Shown in pieces: positions 33,907-43,152 of a stretch of 64,000 bases of DNA (within the stretch, counting starts at the first letter, position 1; each line of letters begins with the position of its first letter). This stretch comes from Fervidobacterium sp. UBA5837 (GTDB taxonomy: Bacteria > Thermotogota > Thermotogae > Thermotogales > Fervidobacteriaceae): assembly GCA_002432805.1 (NCBI GenBank), contig DJGV01000016.1:34191-98190 (forward strand). Direction: 5' to 3'. A program made the translations under genes and the position numbers. The notes below the pieces were generated by a model, which worked only from the letters and a program-made list of their open reading frames with translations, was not told the DNA's origin and made no database searches.

Positions 33907-34635
33907 CTATTTCTTGAGCATTATTGCGACTCCGGAACTCGTACCTATCCTTGCAGCACCTGCTGAGATCATCTTTATCGCATCTTCGTATGTCTTTATT
34001 CCACCTGAAGCTTTTACTTCAATTTCTCCATCCACTGCCCATCTCATGAGTTGAACGTCTTCGAACTTTGCACCTGAAGTACCAAATCCAGTGGAGGTTT
34101 TAACGAATTTAGCACCTGCCAATTTTGATAGCACGCAAGCTGCAATTTTCTCTTCATCACTCAAATAGCATGTTTCAATTATCACTTTAACGGGTACCTT
34201 CGAGGCACCAACGATAGCCCTTATATCGTTATAGACATATTCATAATCACATTCCTTTAACTTTCCAACGTGTATGACCATGTCTACTTCATCTGCACCG
34301 TTCTCTACTGCCCACTTTGTTTCGTAGACTTTTGATTCCGTGCTCGTTACTCCCAAAGGAAATCCTATAACAGTGACTGTTAATGTGCTGGAGCCTTTGA
34401 GCATTGAAGATACGAGAGGAACATAAGAAGGATTTATACAAACTCCTTTGAAGCTATACTCTAATGCTTCCTTGCAGAGATTTTCAATTTCATCGCTTGT
34501 CGCGGTAGGTTTCAAATTGGTGTGGTCTATGTACTGACTTATCATCAAATTTGATTCGTCAAATACAACGACCTCGGGCTTGTAAGATTCCTTGAAGAGT
34601 GTAACTTTTTCTGTAACCGCTTTCTTTACATCCAT
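33907..34635 (-). CDS. deoC: Deoxyribose-phosphate aldolase
   Basis: 242 aa, ATG 34635 with AAGGAGGAG upstream. Cleaves 2-deoxyribose 5-phosphate to glyceraldehyde 3-phosphate and acetaldehyde. YIDHTNLKPTATSDEI, VIGFPLG, VKVIIETC and the Schiff-base lysine K179 in FVKTSTGFGTSGA, then VKASGGIKTYEDA. Completes the route from deoA, although the two genes lie 24 kb apart. Confidence 0.95.
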   Translation of the reverse strand: MDVKKAVTEKVTLFKESYKPEVVVFDESNLMISQYIDHTNLKPTATSDEIENLCKEALEYSFKGVCINPSYVPLVSSMLKGSSTLTVTVIGFPLGVTSTESKVYETKWAVENGADEVDMVIHVGKLKECDYEYVYNDIRAIVGASKVPVKVIIETCYLSDEEKIAACVLSKLAGAKFVKTSTGFGTSGAKFEDVQLMRWAVDGEIEVKASGGIKTYEDAIKMISAGAARIGTSSGVAIMLKK

Positions 34636-34677
34636 AACGAACTCTCCTCCTTCTTCGAAGTGAGCATCCTTTTTAGA

Positions 34678-35121
34678 TCACATCTTCATATATTCTTTTA
34701 TCTTCCTATTTGTTTCCTTTTTCTTTATCTCCTCGCGTTTGTCATAGTTTTTCTTACCTTTTGCAATGGCTATTTCGACTTTAACGAGTCCGTGTGCATT
34801 CAAATAAATCTTCGTTGGTACAACAGTGTAACCTTCTTGTCTTATCTTTCCCCAAATCCTGTCAATTTCCTTCCTGTGAAGCAATAATCTTCTCGGCCTT
34901 TCCGGATCATGGTTGTATATGTTACCAAATTTGTACGGCGGTATGTGCAAATTCAGCAAGTATATCTCTCCGTCTTTTACTCGGCAAAAGGAATCTTTGA
35001 AGGATGCACCATGTTCTCTCAGTGACTTAACTTCTGTACCAAAGAGTTCTATACCGGCTTCGTACGTTTCATCCAAAATGTAATCTGTGTAAGCTTTCTT
35101 GTTTGTGGCAATTATTTTCAT
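34678..35121 (-). CDS. smpB: SsrA-binding protein SmpB
   Basis: 147 aa from ATG 35121, overlapping the yraN stop (ATGA) with GGGTGGG upstream; a GTG four codons earlier is possible. Binds tmRNA for trans-translation. IATNKKAYTDYILDETYEAGIEL, GTEVKSLREHGASFKDSF, and the basic tail GKKNYDKREEIKKKE typical of SmpB. The ssrA gene itself is not in this window. Confidence 0.96.
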   Translation of the reverse strand: MKIIATNKKAYTDYILDETYEAGIELFGTEVKSLREHGASFKDSFCRVKDGEIYLLNLHIPPYKFGNIYNHDPERPRRLLLHRKEIDRIWGKIRQEGYTVVPTKIYLNAHGLVKVEIAIAKGKKNYDKREEIKKKETNRKIKEYMKM

Positions 35122-35465
35122 CCAAATTCCCACCCTACATCTTCATAGTAATTTATCTCACCGTCAACTACTTCTGCTACGTCCATACGTGCTCTCGAAT
35201 ATCTCTTATCCCTCAAGAAATATTCCGCAAGCGTAGATATCCTTCTATACTTTTCCGCATCAACTCTTTCAGAAGGTCTTACTCTCTTGCCTGTACCAGA
35301 CTTGACTTCGATGAAAATATAGGTATCTCCTTGTTGAGCAATAATATCTATCTCGCCAAAACGCGTCTTATAATTGTTGGCAACAATTTTGTACTTCTTA
35401 TCTCTCTTTAAAAAATCTATGACCATCTGCTCAGCTTGCTTCCAATCGATGTTATTCTCACCCAT
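35118..35465 (-). CDS. yraN: YraN family (UPF0102) nuclease-like protein
   Basis: 115 aa, ATG 35465. Small restriction-endonuclease-like fold: NNYKTRFGEIDIIAQQGDTY with the GEIDIIA Asp, and FIEVKSGTGKR with the ExK pair. The catalytic layout E-D-ExK is intact. Biochemical role of the family is poorly defined. Coupled to smpB. Confidence 0.9.
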   Translation of the reverse strand: MGENNIDWKQAEQMVIDFLKRDKKYKIVANNYKTRFGEIDIIAQQGDTYIFIEVKSGTGKRVRPSERVDAEKYRRISTLAEYFLRDKRYSRARMDVAEVVDGEINYYEDVGWEFG

Positions 35466-35515
35466 AGTTCTTTGAAGCTTCCAGTTTTTGCTCTGTCTTG
35501 TTTGTCTTATCCATC

Positions 35516-35803
35516 CTATCCGTAAATGCCTGGTACTTTTATGAGTTTATCTACTTTATCCGGAAAATTGGCAGCAATGCCTTCTATGTTATCAAATCTC
35601 TGAGGTACGTTATCTCTCAACTTAGCTACGTCTTCTATCGGTGTATACATTGGTTCTAGCCCTTCCGTATCCACCTCGGAAAGTATCTCAAAGTATCCTA
35701 TTATCTCTTGTAAATCATTTTTCAACTTCTCTTTGTTACTGACAGTTAGGCGCGACAAAGTGGAAAGATGCTCTACGAGTTTATCATCTATCCTTATCGA
35801 CAT
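35516..35803 (-). CDS. gatC: Asp-tRNA(Asn)/Glu-tRNA(Gln) amidotransferase subunit C
   Basis: 95 aa, ATG 35803 with GGAGGTATT upstream, overlapping csrA by 20 bases. LVEHLSTLSRLTVSNKE, FEILSEVDTEGLEPMYTP and LRDNVPQ are the family's marks. Helper subunit for GatA/GatB, which are not in the window. Confidence 0.92.
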   Translation of the reverse strand: MSIRIDDKLVEHLSTLSRLTVSNKEKLKNDLQEIIGYFEILSEVDTEGLEPMYTPIEDVAKLRDNVPQRFDNIEGIAANFPDKVDKLIKVPGIYG

Positions 35804-36026
35804 GTCTGAATACCTCCTTTAAGTTCTCAACATCTTTTGCATCTTTGACAACTGCGATTATATTCTGCTGAGCAACTGTCCTGTAAACTTCATTCCTGTA
35901 TATCTTTACCGCAGCGGGAGCTATTATGCCTAATTTGACGACACCATTATCTACTTTCAATATTTTTACTTCCACATCGTCCCCAATTATTATGCTTTCC
36001 CCTATCCTCCTAGATAAAACAAGCAC
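35784..36026 (-). CDS. csrA: Carbon storage regulator CsrA
   Basis: 80 aa, GTG start at 36026 overlapping the fliW stop by one base (TAGTG). MLVLSRRIGESIIIGDD and VKLGIIAPAAVKIYRNEVY are diagnostic. RNA-binding translational repressor, in many motile bacteria of flagellin mRNA. The usual csrA behind fliW arrangement is present. Confidence 0.96.
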   Translation of the reverse strand: MLVLSRRIGESIIIGDDVEVKILKVDNGVVKLGIIAPAAVKIYRNEVYRTVAQQNIIAVVKDAKDVENLKEVFRHVDKDR

Positions 36027-36517
36027 TACTGATCACCACCATAATTACTTTCATTTTCCTTCATCGATTCTTTACTGTCACTTCCTTCTGAACCACTCGT
36101 GTAACCACTTAGCGGATACTTTATTTCGTACTTCTCAAGGATTGTCTGACATCCTAACCCTGTCTTCAAGTCTATCAAGATTGGCGCTTTCAAATTCACA
36201 GTTGCTTCTTGTGGCTTACCTACAGGTATTGTTAAAATGCTCCAAACTACAATCTCAGACGGATCTTCTACTTTCAATATTTCTATATCCTCTTGAGACA
36301 TCTGAACTTCGTAGTCTTCTAAAACCATCCAAGGATCTATAACTGGTAAGGCAACGTTATCGTCATCCAAGCTGACTAACCAAAGTATCGGTGCTGTTTC
36401 TTCCAATGATATTACGGTAAATCTTCTCAAATCTTCAAACCCAGGGATGCCATTTGGAAAAATTATAAATTCCTTGTCAGACAAATCAAACTCGCCCAAT
36501 TTCGTTTTGTATCGCAC
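36026..36517 (-). CDS. fliW: Flagellar assembly factor FliW
   Basis: 163 aa from GTG 36517 (GGAAGGTGA upstream); a TTG at 36532 has no ribosome site. FIIFPNGIPGFEDLRRF, PILWLVSLDDDNVALPVIDP and LTIPVGKPQEATVNLKAPI are the FliW core. The last 20 residues are a Ser/Glu-rich tail. FliW binds and inactivates CsrA and is released by flagellin, so this pair should tie CsrA control to filament assembly. Confidence 0.94.
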   Translation of the reverse strand: MRYKTKLGEFDLSDKEFIIFPNGIPGFEDLRRFTVISLEETAPILWLVSLDDDNVALPVIDPWMVLEDYEVQMSQEDIEILKVEDPSEIVVWSILTIPVGKPQEATVNLKAPILIDLKTGLGCQTILEKYEIKYPLSGYTSGSEGSDSKESMKENESNYGGDQ

Positions 36518-36589
36518 GTTATCACCTTCCAACTATTTCTTCACTAGTCCTTTACTGACTTCGTGTTTTCAAATCTTGAACGTTGAATG

Positions 36590-37354
36590 TTACTCGTTGT
36601 ACTGTTTTATATAGTGAATTATTGATTCATAAAAGCTTTCTGCATGTTTTGGGTCTTCAAACAGCTCGTGGTAACCGCCTTGGAATTCTCTAAGCGTTTT
36701 GTTTTCTGTTTTTAATTCATCAAAGAATTTTTTTGCACCATCTGGCAGTGTTACTTTGTCATCGGTACCTATGAGGATAGAAACTGGACAGACTATCCTT
36801 TCAGCTTGTTCATGGGCCAATTCTATGTTCTTCATCATACTCTTTGCCAGGCGTATGGATATTCTATCATGAACGAGCGAGTCCGATACGTACTTCTCGA
36901 CCGCCGATTTGTTACGAGATAAAAGGTTTGGATTTATACCATTGTTCACAGTCAACGATGGTGCCAATACTGAAAAAATGCTCATCATTGCTTTCTGACT
37001 CGATTTCATTTCTATATTCAATGCAGGCGAGGAGATAACTAAATTGTTTACCTTCTGCGGCCTCAATTCTGTATATCTTATAGCGATCAGTCCACCAAGG
37101 CTGTGACCAAACATGGTAAAACGATTTACACTCTTTGTCAATTCATCAATTATCGCCACTGCATCTTCTATGGTAGTATTTCCCCTTTTCCCAGAACTCT
37201 TTCCATGACCCGGTAAATCAAATCCGATGGCACCAAAACCTTCTTTGATAAGCATGTCAATTAGTTTATCATATCTTCCTATATGCTCGCCCAAACCATG
37301 GACTATGAGTACCCATCCTTTTTGTGGTTCTCCCCTCTTAAGTGAGTAGATCAT
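36590..37354 (-). CDS. Alpha/beta hydrolase (lysophospholipase/monoacylglycerol lipase family)
   Basis: 254 aa, ATG 37354 with GGGGGGATT upstream. No signal peptide, so probably cytoplasmic. Oxyanion region VHGLGEHIGRY, FDLPGHGKSSGKRG, nucleophile elbow FGHSLGG, acid residue in LIGTDDKVTLPDGA and the late His in GGYHELFEDP complete the triad. This is the pattern of PldB/MGL-type lipases. Substrate chain length unknown. Confidence 0.88.
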   Translation of the reverse strand: MIYSLKRGEPQKGWVLIVHGLGEHIGRYDKLIDMLIKEGFGAIGFDLPGHGKSSGKRGNTTIEDAVAIIDELTKSVNRFTMFGHSLGGLIAIRYTELRPQKVNNLVISSPALNIEMKSSQKAMMSIFSVLAPSLTVNNGINPNLLSRNKSAVEKYVSDSLVHDRISIRLAKSMMKNIELAHEQAERIVCPVSILIGTDDKVTLPDGAKKFFDELKTENKTLREFQGGYHELFEDPKHAESFYESIIHYIKQYNE

Positions 37355-37400
37355 CGAATCCCCCCTATCTTACTTTTCTTATGATAACAACATGAAATTT

Positions 37401-37426
37401 CATTAAATTTTATCATTAAATTTTAC
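37401..37426. repeat. AT-rich 13-bp tandem repeat
   Basis: CATTAAATTTTAT is followed directly by CATTAAATTTTAC, with a partial third copy (CATGAAATTT) before them, in the 100-bp gap between the lipase and RseC-like genes. It may simply reflect an AT-rich promoter region. Confidence 0.45.
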
Positions 37427-37454
37427 TCGATTTTACTACAATGCGTGTCGAAAA

Positions 37455-37898
37455 TTATACTATACCGTTGTTTGTCAAATTTTTCGGATAGTTATTACCC
37501 CTATCTTTTACGTCAACGATCCTTACCTCGTACTTTTTGTCAAAGAGTTTTGATATCAAAAATCCACCACCAGCAAGTGCAAGACCAAAAACGAGTGAGA
37601 ATATATCACTCAATTTGAAGAAGTACCCAACGAGCACCCCTAGTAAAAATCCGCTTAACGGTATACCATAGAGTATCATTGCAAGTATAGCCTGATTATA
37701 CTTTAAATCAACGATAACTGTGTCACCAACTTCGACCGTCTTTTCAGCATTCTCTTTTCTTACACTTATGTGCATATCTCCACTTTTTATCGAACAATTG
37801 CCAGACAAAGCACAAGCTGAACAAGATGCCTCTTCAGTTACCGCTTGCAAATAGATATATCTATCGTCAGTCTTTACAACTGTCATTACTTCTCTCAT
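37455..37898 (-). CDS. RseC/MucC family membrane protein
   Basis: 147 aa, ATG 37898 with GGAGGG upstream. N-terminal soluble part with a four-cysteine cluster CSACALSGNCS (residues 26-36), then VGDTVIVDLKYNQ, then two membrane helices (about 68-88 and 95-115). This is the RseC/SoxR-reducing family; members often go with Rnf electron-transfer complexes, but no rnf genes are visible here. Role in this organism is unknown. Confidence 0.85.
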   Translation of the reverse strand: MREVMTVVKTDDRYIYLQAVTEEASCSACALSGNCSIKSGDMHISVRKENAEKTVEVGDTVIVDLKYNQAILAMILYGIPLSGFLLGVLVGYFFKLSDIFSLVFGLALAGGGFLISKLFDKKYEVRIVDVKDRGNNYPKNLTNNGIV

Positions 37899-37943
37899 TT
37901 TTACCCTCCAAATGACTCCTTAACTTACCTTACTCTACATTCA

Positions 37944-39560
37944 TCACTCTACCATCATCAAAAACTGATAATGAGGTTGTCCACCATCTAAGAACTCTAA
38001 TTGCAAATTTGGATACTTCTTTTTTGTGTACTTTTCAACTATGGTTTGTTCAATTGGTGTTGTGTCTGATCCCACAAAAACTGTGAGTATCTCACGTTCC
38101 TGAAGATTACACTTCTGATATATCTTGTCGATCACGTTGACGAGATTCTTGTGATGTGCAACGAGCTCCTTACCAATGAAGCCGAGATACTCGCTCTTTT
38201 TAATTCTTTCTCCGCCGTACTTTGAGTCTCTGACTGCAATTGTTACCGAGATCGCAACAACTTTCGGAAGAATCTCTTCCATGCTTTTCGTTATCTCTTC
38301 AACCGTCTCGCCAGCTTTGTATATCATCGCCATTATGTTTTCCTGAACATTTGTAGTCTTTATTACCCGGACGGTGATTTCCTCTCCCGCAGCAACCTTT
38401 GCAGCTTGTTCCGCAGCCAATATAATGTTGGAATTGTTTGGAAATACTATGACGTTGTCTGCATTTGTTCTTCTGATAGCGTCTAGTAAATCTGCCATGC
38501 TTGGGTTCATCGATTGCCCACCTGAAATGATTTCGTCAACTCCAAGGTCTTTCAAAACTCTAGTAAGTCCTTTACCCGGGGAGACAGCTACGTACGCGAT
38601 GGTCCTTCTTTCTTTCTTCCTGTATTTCTCACTAATCACATGTTCGTGTTGCTCTTTCATGTTGTCTATCTTGACCTTCATCAAATCGCCGTACTCCAAA
38701 AACTTTTCTATCACTCTACCAGGATTATTTGTGTGTACGTGAAGTTTTATAACATCGTCTTGAACAAAGAAGACGACAGAATCTCCTGTTTCGTTCAAAT
38801 AGTCCTCAAGTTCTCCTTTGACAGCTTCAGAGATTGTCTTTTTAACGTTAACGATCAACTCGGTACAGTACTGGAAAGTTAGTTCTTCGAGATTGATAGA
38901 TATATCTTCAGCAGGTCTCGTTTCCACACCAGATAGGTTTATAGTTTTGTCACCAAGGATGAACATCTTGAACCCTTGAAATATATAGTAGAGACCTTTT
39001 GCTCCAGCATCTACGACATTAGCCTCTCTCAACTTCGCAAGAAGGCTGGGCGTTTTCTTTACCGCATCGAATGATATATCCTCTATCTTCTCAAAAAGTT
39101 GCTCAAAACTCTCCAAGCGTGCAAGATGTTCGGACTCTTCATCGATCATTCTAACAACAGTTAGTATCGTTCCCTCGACTGGTCGTAAGACTGCCTTGTA
39201 TGCAACTTGCCGCGCATTGCTCAATGCCTTTACAAAATCAGAAACGCTTATCCTGTTCTTCTTGTCTATCGCCTCGCAAAATCCCCTGAAGATCTGCGAG
39301 AGTATAACACCTGAATTGCCTCTTGCACCCATCAGTGTACCACGCTTTATAGACTCGAGTACATTTTTCAACTTTATGTCTGCAATGTTTTCCAAGTACT
39401 TACAGGCTTCAAGCATGGTTGAACTCATGTTGGAACCGGTATCACCGTCTGGCACAGGAAAAACATTGAGCGCATTTATCTCATCACGGTGCATCAACAA
39501 ATTTTCGGCACCCTTCATAAATATGCCTTTCATCTCAACTCCATTTATTGTCTTTGTCAA
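37944..39560 (-). CDS. DAK2/DhaL-domain fatty-acid kinase-like protein (FakA-like)
   Basis: 538 aa from TTG 39560 (GAGGTG 5 bases upstream). The N-terminal DhaL nucleotide-binding domain has NALNVFPVPDGDTGSNM (metal Asp residues) and RGTLMGARGNSGVILSQIF. The middle and C-terminal domains match FakA, with KLHVHTNNPGRVIE and GQSMNPS. FakA phosphorylates fatty acids held by FakB for membrane lipid synthesis. It follows an Asp23 gene, the normal FakA setting. No FakB (DegV) is in the window. Confidence 0.88.
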   Translation of the reverse strand: MTKTINGVEMKGIFMKGAENLLMHRDEINALNVFPVPDGDTGSNMSSTMLEACKYLENIADIKLKNVLESIKRGTLMGARGNSGVILSQIFRGFCEAIDKKNRISVSDFVKALSNARQVAYKAVLRPVEGTILTVVRMIDEESEHLARLESFEQLFEKIEDISFDAVKKTPSLLAKLREANVVDAGAKGLYYIFQGFKMFILGDKTINLSGVETRPAEDISINLEELTFQYCTELIVNVKKTISEAVKGELEDYLNETGDSVVFFVQDDVIKLHVHTNNPGRVIEKFLEYGDLMKVKIDNMKEQHEHVISEKYRKKERRTIAYVAVSPGKGLTRVLKDLGVDEIISGGQSMNPSMADLLDAIRRTNADNVIVFPNNSNIILAAEQAAKVAAGEEITVRVIKTTNVQENIMAMIYKAGETVEEITKSMEEILPKVVAISVTIAVRDSKYGGERIKKSEYLGFIGKELVAHHKNLVNVIDKIYQKCNLQEREILTVFVGSDTTPIEQTIVEKYTKKKYPNLQLEFLDGGQPHYQFLMMVE

Positions 39561-39599
39561 AATATCACCTCACTTCAATCAACACAGTCACGCGACTTA

Positions 39600-39929
39600 T
39601 TATCTGACACCAATTACATGGACACTGATGTCTGCATTTTCACAGTTTGCGTAAGATTTGAGTTTGTGCTGTACATTTTCTTCGATATTCTTTGCCACCT
39701 CAGTCACTTTTGTACCATATTCAACTTCAACGAATATATCGATCGTAATGTGGCCAAAGTCATCTTCCTCCACCTTGATCTTGCCCTCTTCGGAAGAGAA
39801 CCATCTGGAAAACCAGTTGTCTGTTCCAATGCTGATAGGTCCATATGTTTCGATAACACCTAAATAAACTAACTTTCTAATCGCATTAACTGTGATCTCA
39901 ATCTCACCATACTCGTTCTGAATTTTCAT
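39600..39929 (-). CDS. Asp23/Gls24 family envelope stress protein
   Basis: 109 aa, ATG 39929 overlapping the dxs stop (ATGA). GEIEITVNAIRKLVYLGVIETYG, then a DIFVEVEYGTKVTEVAKNIEENVQHKL segment typical of the family. Small cytoplasmic protein of unclear function, commonly placed before FakA. Confidence 0.9.
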   Translation of the reverse strand: MKIQNEYGEIEITVNAIRKLVYLGVIETYGPISIGTDNWFSRWFSSEEGKIKVEEDDFGHITIDIFVEVEYGTKVTEVAKNIEENVQHKLKSYANCENADISVHVIGVR

Positions 39930-41827
39930 ACTCTTTTCACTCCTTTCCGGATATTTTCTTTTACCTTCTCTTCAATGGTATTCCTGCTCAGTCCTGCATA
40001 AGCGATCAGCTGTTTCCTTGAACCTTGTGGAACAAATTGATCGCATATACCCATGTTATGAATTCTAATCTCACCGAGATAATCTCTGAAATGTTCGTTG
40101 ATGTGAGATATCAATCCCTCACCAAAACCACCAGCGACTGTACCTTCCTCAACAGTAAATATAAATGTATGCGTTGATATGATTTTAAGTATTGCATTCG
40201 CATCAAACGGTTTGACACTTCTAACGCCCAGTAACGTCCATTTGTTCTTTTGGCACATTTCCACATATTCCATTGATAGCGTTCCTACTGCAAGTATTGC
40301 AACGTCATTGCCTTCAACCAAAGTCTCCCACCTGAAGGGGCTGAAAAATTCTGTTGAATCTATTTTACCACAAATCTCATCTATTTTACCAGATTCGACA
40401 TCTCGAGGATATCTGATCGCAATTGGCCCTTGAATTGTACCCATTTTCTGTAATACAAAGTACAACGTATTTGCCAGATCCTGAGCGTTCAATGGGGTCA
40501 ATATCTTCATGTTTGGAATTGATCTCATATACGCTATATCGAATATACCATGGTGCGTTGGACCATCCGTTCCAACCAATCCTGCCCGATCTATTGCAAA
40601 AACGACGTTGAGATTTTGGAGCGCAACATCATGTACAATTTGGTCGTAGGCCCTTTGAAGAAAGGTTGAATATATGGCAGCAACGGGTTTGAATCCATTC
40701 ATCGCCAGCGCGCCAGCATACGTGACAACAGATTGTTCTGTGATACCGAGATCTACGAACCTATTCGGAAATTCCTTTGAAAATTGTTTTAGGCCCGTAC
40801 CATCTGGCATGGCTGCGGTAAGCGCGACTATTTTCGGGTCTTCTCTTGCGATTCTTACCAAGACATTACCAAACACATCGCTGTATGAGAACGTATTGGC
40901 TGGTTTCTCAAAGTCTCCAGAATCCGGATCAAATTTGTCTACACCGTGGTACTTCGTTGGGTTATTCTCCGATGGCATGTATCCTTTACCTTTTGTTGTA
41001 AACACAGTCAAAATAGTCGGATAAGAATAATCTTTTAGCATCTTTAAAGATTCTTCCAATGTATGTAAGTCGTGGCCATCGATCGGGCCGAAATGTTTTA
41101 TACCGAGCGATTCGAAGAAATCTTGCCCTAAGAGTGCAACCTTTACTGTCTCTCTCACCTTTTTCAATTCAAATTCTACATTACTCTTTATGCCACGTTT
41201 TACTGCCTCTTTTATATTTAGATATATCTTGTTCGTTCGAAGATTTTCAAGCAATATAGATAAGCTGCCAACGTTTTTCGATATACTCATTCCGTTACTG
41301 TTTAGGATTATCTTTATCTTGGAATTCTGACTTTTTAATTGATTGAGTGATTCTAATGCCTGACCACTTGTTAACGCACCATCACCTATGACAACAACTA
41401 CATTTGCCTGTTTTCCCTCTAGTTCAAGTGCCTTTTCTATCCCAAGTGCCGCTGCAATGGACGTTCCCACATGTCCGGTGCCGAATCTGTCGACAGGATC
41501 TTCAAATATATTAGTAAAGCCGGATATTCCACCAAACGTACGGAGTGTTCTGAATCTATCCCATCGGCCAGTCAACAACTTGTGTGTGTAAGATTGATGA
41601 CCGGTATCCCAAATAATGTAATCTTCAAATGGATCAAAGACTCGATACAGTGCGAGTGTTAACTCCACTGTACCTAAGTTTGATGCTAAGTGCCCTCCGT
41701 TTTGAGATATGACAGAAATCATGTATCTTCTGATATCTTCGGCAAAATCGTACAACTCTTCATAGTTCATCTGCCGTATTTTGTTGATCATTTCCCTCTT
41801 TTGAGGATTTTCATCTAAGGTAGCCAC
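39926..41827 (-). CDS. dxs: 1-Deoxy-D-xylulose-5-phosphate synthase
   Basis: 633 aa, GTG 41827. First enzyme of the MEP isoprenoid pathway, thiamine-diphosphate dependent. N-terminal GHLASNLGTVELTLAL and DTGHQSYTHKLLTGR; the ThDP motif GDGALTSGQALESLN; central IAREDPKIVALTAAMPDGTG and FAIDRAGLVGTDGPTHHG; C-terminal transketolase domain with EEGTVAGGFG. Full length. Together with the IspF fusion and uppS it shows the MEP pathway is in use. Confidence 0.96.
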   Translation of the reverse strand: MATLDENPQKREMINKIRQMNYEELYDFAEDIRRYMISVISQNGGHLASNLGTVELTLALYRVFDPFEDYIIWDTGHQSYTHKLLTGRWDRFRTLRTFGGISGFTNIFEDPVDRFGTGHVGTSIAAALGIEKALELEGKQANVVVVIGDGALTSGQALESLNQLKSQNSKIKIILNSNGMSISKNVGSLSILLENLRTNKIYLNIKEAVKRGIKSNVEFELKKVRETVKVALLGQDFFESLGIKHFGPIDGHDLHTLEESLKMLKDYSYPTILTVFTTKGKGYMPSENNPTKYHGVDKFDPDSGDFEKPANTFSYSDVFGNVLVRIAREDPKIVALTAAMPDGTGLKQFSKEFPNRFVDLGITEQSVVTYAGALAMNGFKPVAAIYSTFLQRAYDQIVHDVALQNLNVVFAIDRAGLVGTDGPTHHGIFDIAYMRSIPNMKILTPLNAQDLANTLYFVLQKMGTIQGPIAIRYPRDVESGKIDEICGKIDSTEFFSPFRWETLVEGNDVAILAVGTLSMEYVEMCQKNKWTLLGVRSVKPFDANAILKIISTHTFIFTVEEGTVAGGFGEGLISHINEHFRDYLGEIRIHNMGICDQFVPQGSRKQLIAYAGLSRNTIEEKVKENIRKGVKRV

Positions 41828-41875
41828 ATCTATCCCTTCATTCCTTAGGATTTAGAAAAAACACCTGAAAACAAA

Positions 41876-43147
41876 TCACTTTATGACCTCTGTCTTCATG
41901 TACGGTCTTAGCACTTCTGGGACTGTGATCGAACCATCTGGATTTTGATAATTCTCCATTATGGCAACCAATGTCCTTCCGATCGCCAACCCAGACCCGT
42001 TGAGCGTATGTACGTAATTCATCTTTCCATCTTTTGCCCTGTATCTGATATTTCCTCTCCTTGCTTGGAAGTCTGTATCGTTACTGCAAGAGGAAATTTC
42101 CTTGTACCCGTTGTAAGATGGTAGCCATACTTCTATATCGTACGTCTTTGCTGCTGCAAAACCGATATCTCCAGTGCATAGTGTGATTACCCTGTAAGGT
42201 AATCCAAGTAATTGCAATATCTTCTCCGCATCGTGGGTCAACTGTTCAAGAGCATCAAATGAATTATCTGGCTTTGCATACCATACAAGTTCGACTTTTT
42301 CAAATTGGTGCTGCCTGATTAGTCCCCGTACATCTTTACCATAACTCCCAGCTTCCCTACGATAGCAAGGTGTGAATGCAGTATATTTCAAAGGCAGCAT
42401 ATCTTCGTCGAGTACATCCCCTATATGTAACGCTGCAAGAGACACTTCAGCAGTCGGTATGAGAAATAGATCGTCTCTCTCACAAGTGTATAACTCTTCG
42501 GAGAATTTTGGTAATTGTCCCGTCGCAGTAATCGTTTCTCTCTTAACTAAGTGCGGAACATTTACCTCTGTGTATCCGTTACTCGTGTGTACATCAAGCA
42601 TGAACTGTGCTATTGACCTTTCCAGTTTTGCAATCTGACCAAACATCACGGTGAATCTTGAACCACTTAATTTTGAGCCCTTGTCGAAATCGAGCATGCC
42701 GAGGTCTGTACCTAGATCCCAGTGTGGCTTGGGCTCAAAATCGAATTTTCTTGGTTCTCCCCAACGTCTAATTTCCACGTTTTCTGTTTCATCTTTTCCG
42801 ATTGGTACGCTTTCGTGTGGAGTATTAGGCACATAAAGAGCTAAGCTAAGCATCTGGGCTTCTAATTCATTTTGCTTTGCTTCCAAGTCTGCAATTTCGT
42901 CACCTACGGTCTTACTTTGAGTTATTAATTCATCTGCTTGCTCACTCTTGCCTTCTGCTTTTAGCCTCGCAACATTCTTAGAAAGCTCATTTCTTTTAGA
43001 CTTCAGATTGTTTACTTGATTTAAATAGCTTCGCCATTCCTTATCCAGTGCAATGATTTGATCGATGATCTCGGTAGTCTGATTTCTCTTCTTTAGAGAT
43101 TCGTAGAAAATCTCAGGCTGTTTTCTCAACAATTTTAGGTCTATCAT
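41876..43147 (-). CDS. serS: Seryl-tRNA synthetase
   Basis: 423 aa from ATG 43147 (GAGGAG 8 bases upstream). The N-terminal long coiled-coil arm (about residues 25-105) and class II core with FTPCYRREAGSYGKDVRGLIRQHQF, TAEVSL, and the C-terminal GSGLAIGRTLVAIMEN. Full length. Lies 5 bases after mtnA. Confidence 0.96.
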   Translation of the reverse strand: MIDLKLLRKQPEIFYESLKKRNQTTEIIDQIIALDKEWRSYLNQVNNLKSKRNELSKNVARLKAEGKSEQADELITQSKTVGDEIADLEAKQNELEAQMLSLALYVPNTPHESVPIGKDETENVEIRRWGEPRKFDFEPKPHWDLGTDLGMLDFDKGSKLSGSRFTVMFGQIAKLERSIAQFMLDVHTSNGYTEVNVPHLVKRETITATGQLPKFSEELYTCERDDLFLIPTAEVSLAALHIGDVLDEDMLPLKYTAFTPCYRREAGSYGKDVRGLIRQHQFEKVELVWYAKPDNSFDALEQLTHDAEKILQLLGLPYRVITLCTGDIGFAAAKTYDIEVWLPSYNGYKEISSCSNDTDFQARRGNIRYRAKDGKMNYVHTLNGSGLAIGRTLVAIMENYQNPDGSITVPEVLRPYMKTEVIK

Positions 43148-43152
43148 CAGCA

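Noticed and set aside
37401..37426. Start of a CRISPR-like or satellite array
   Set aside because: Only two to three short AT-rich copies with no spacers.
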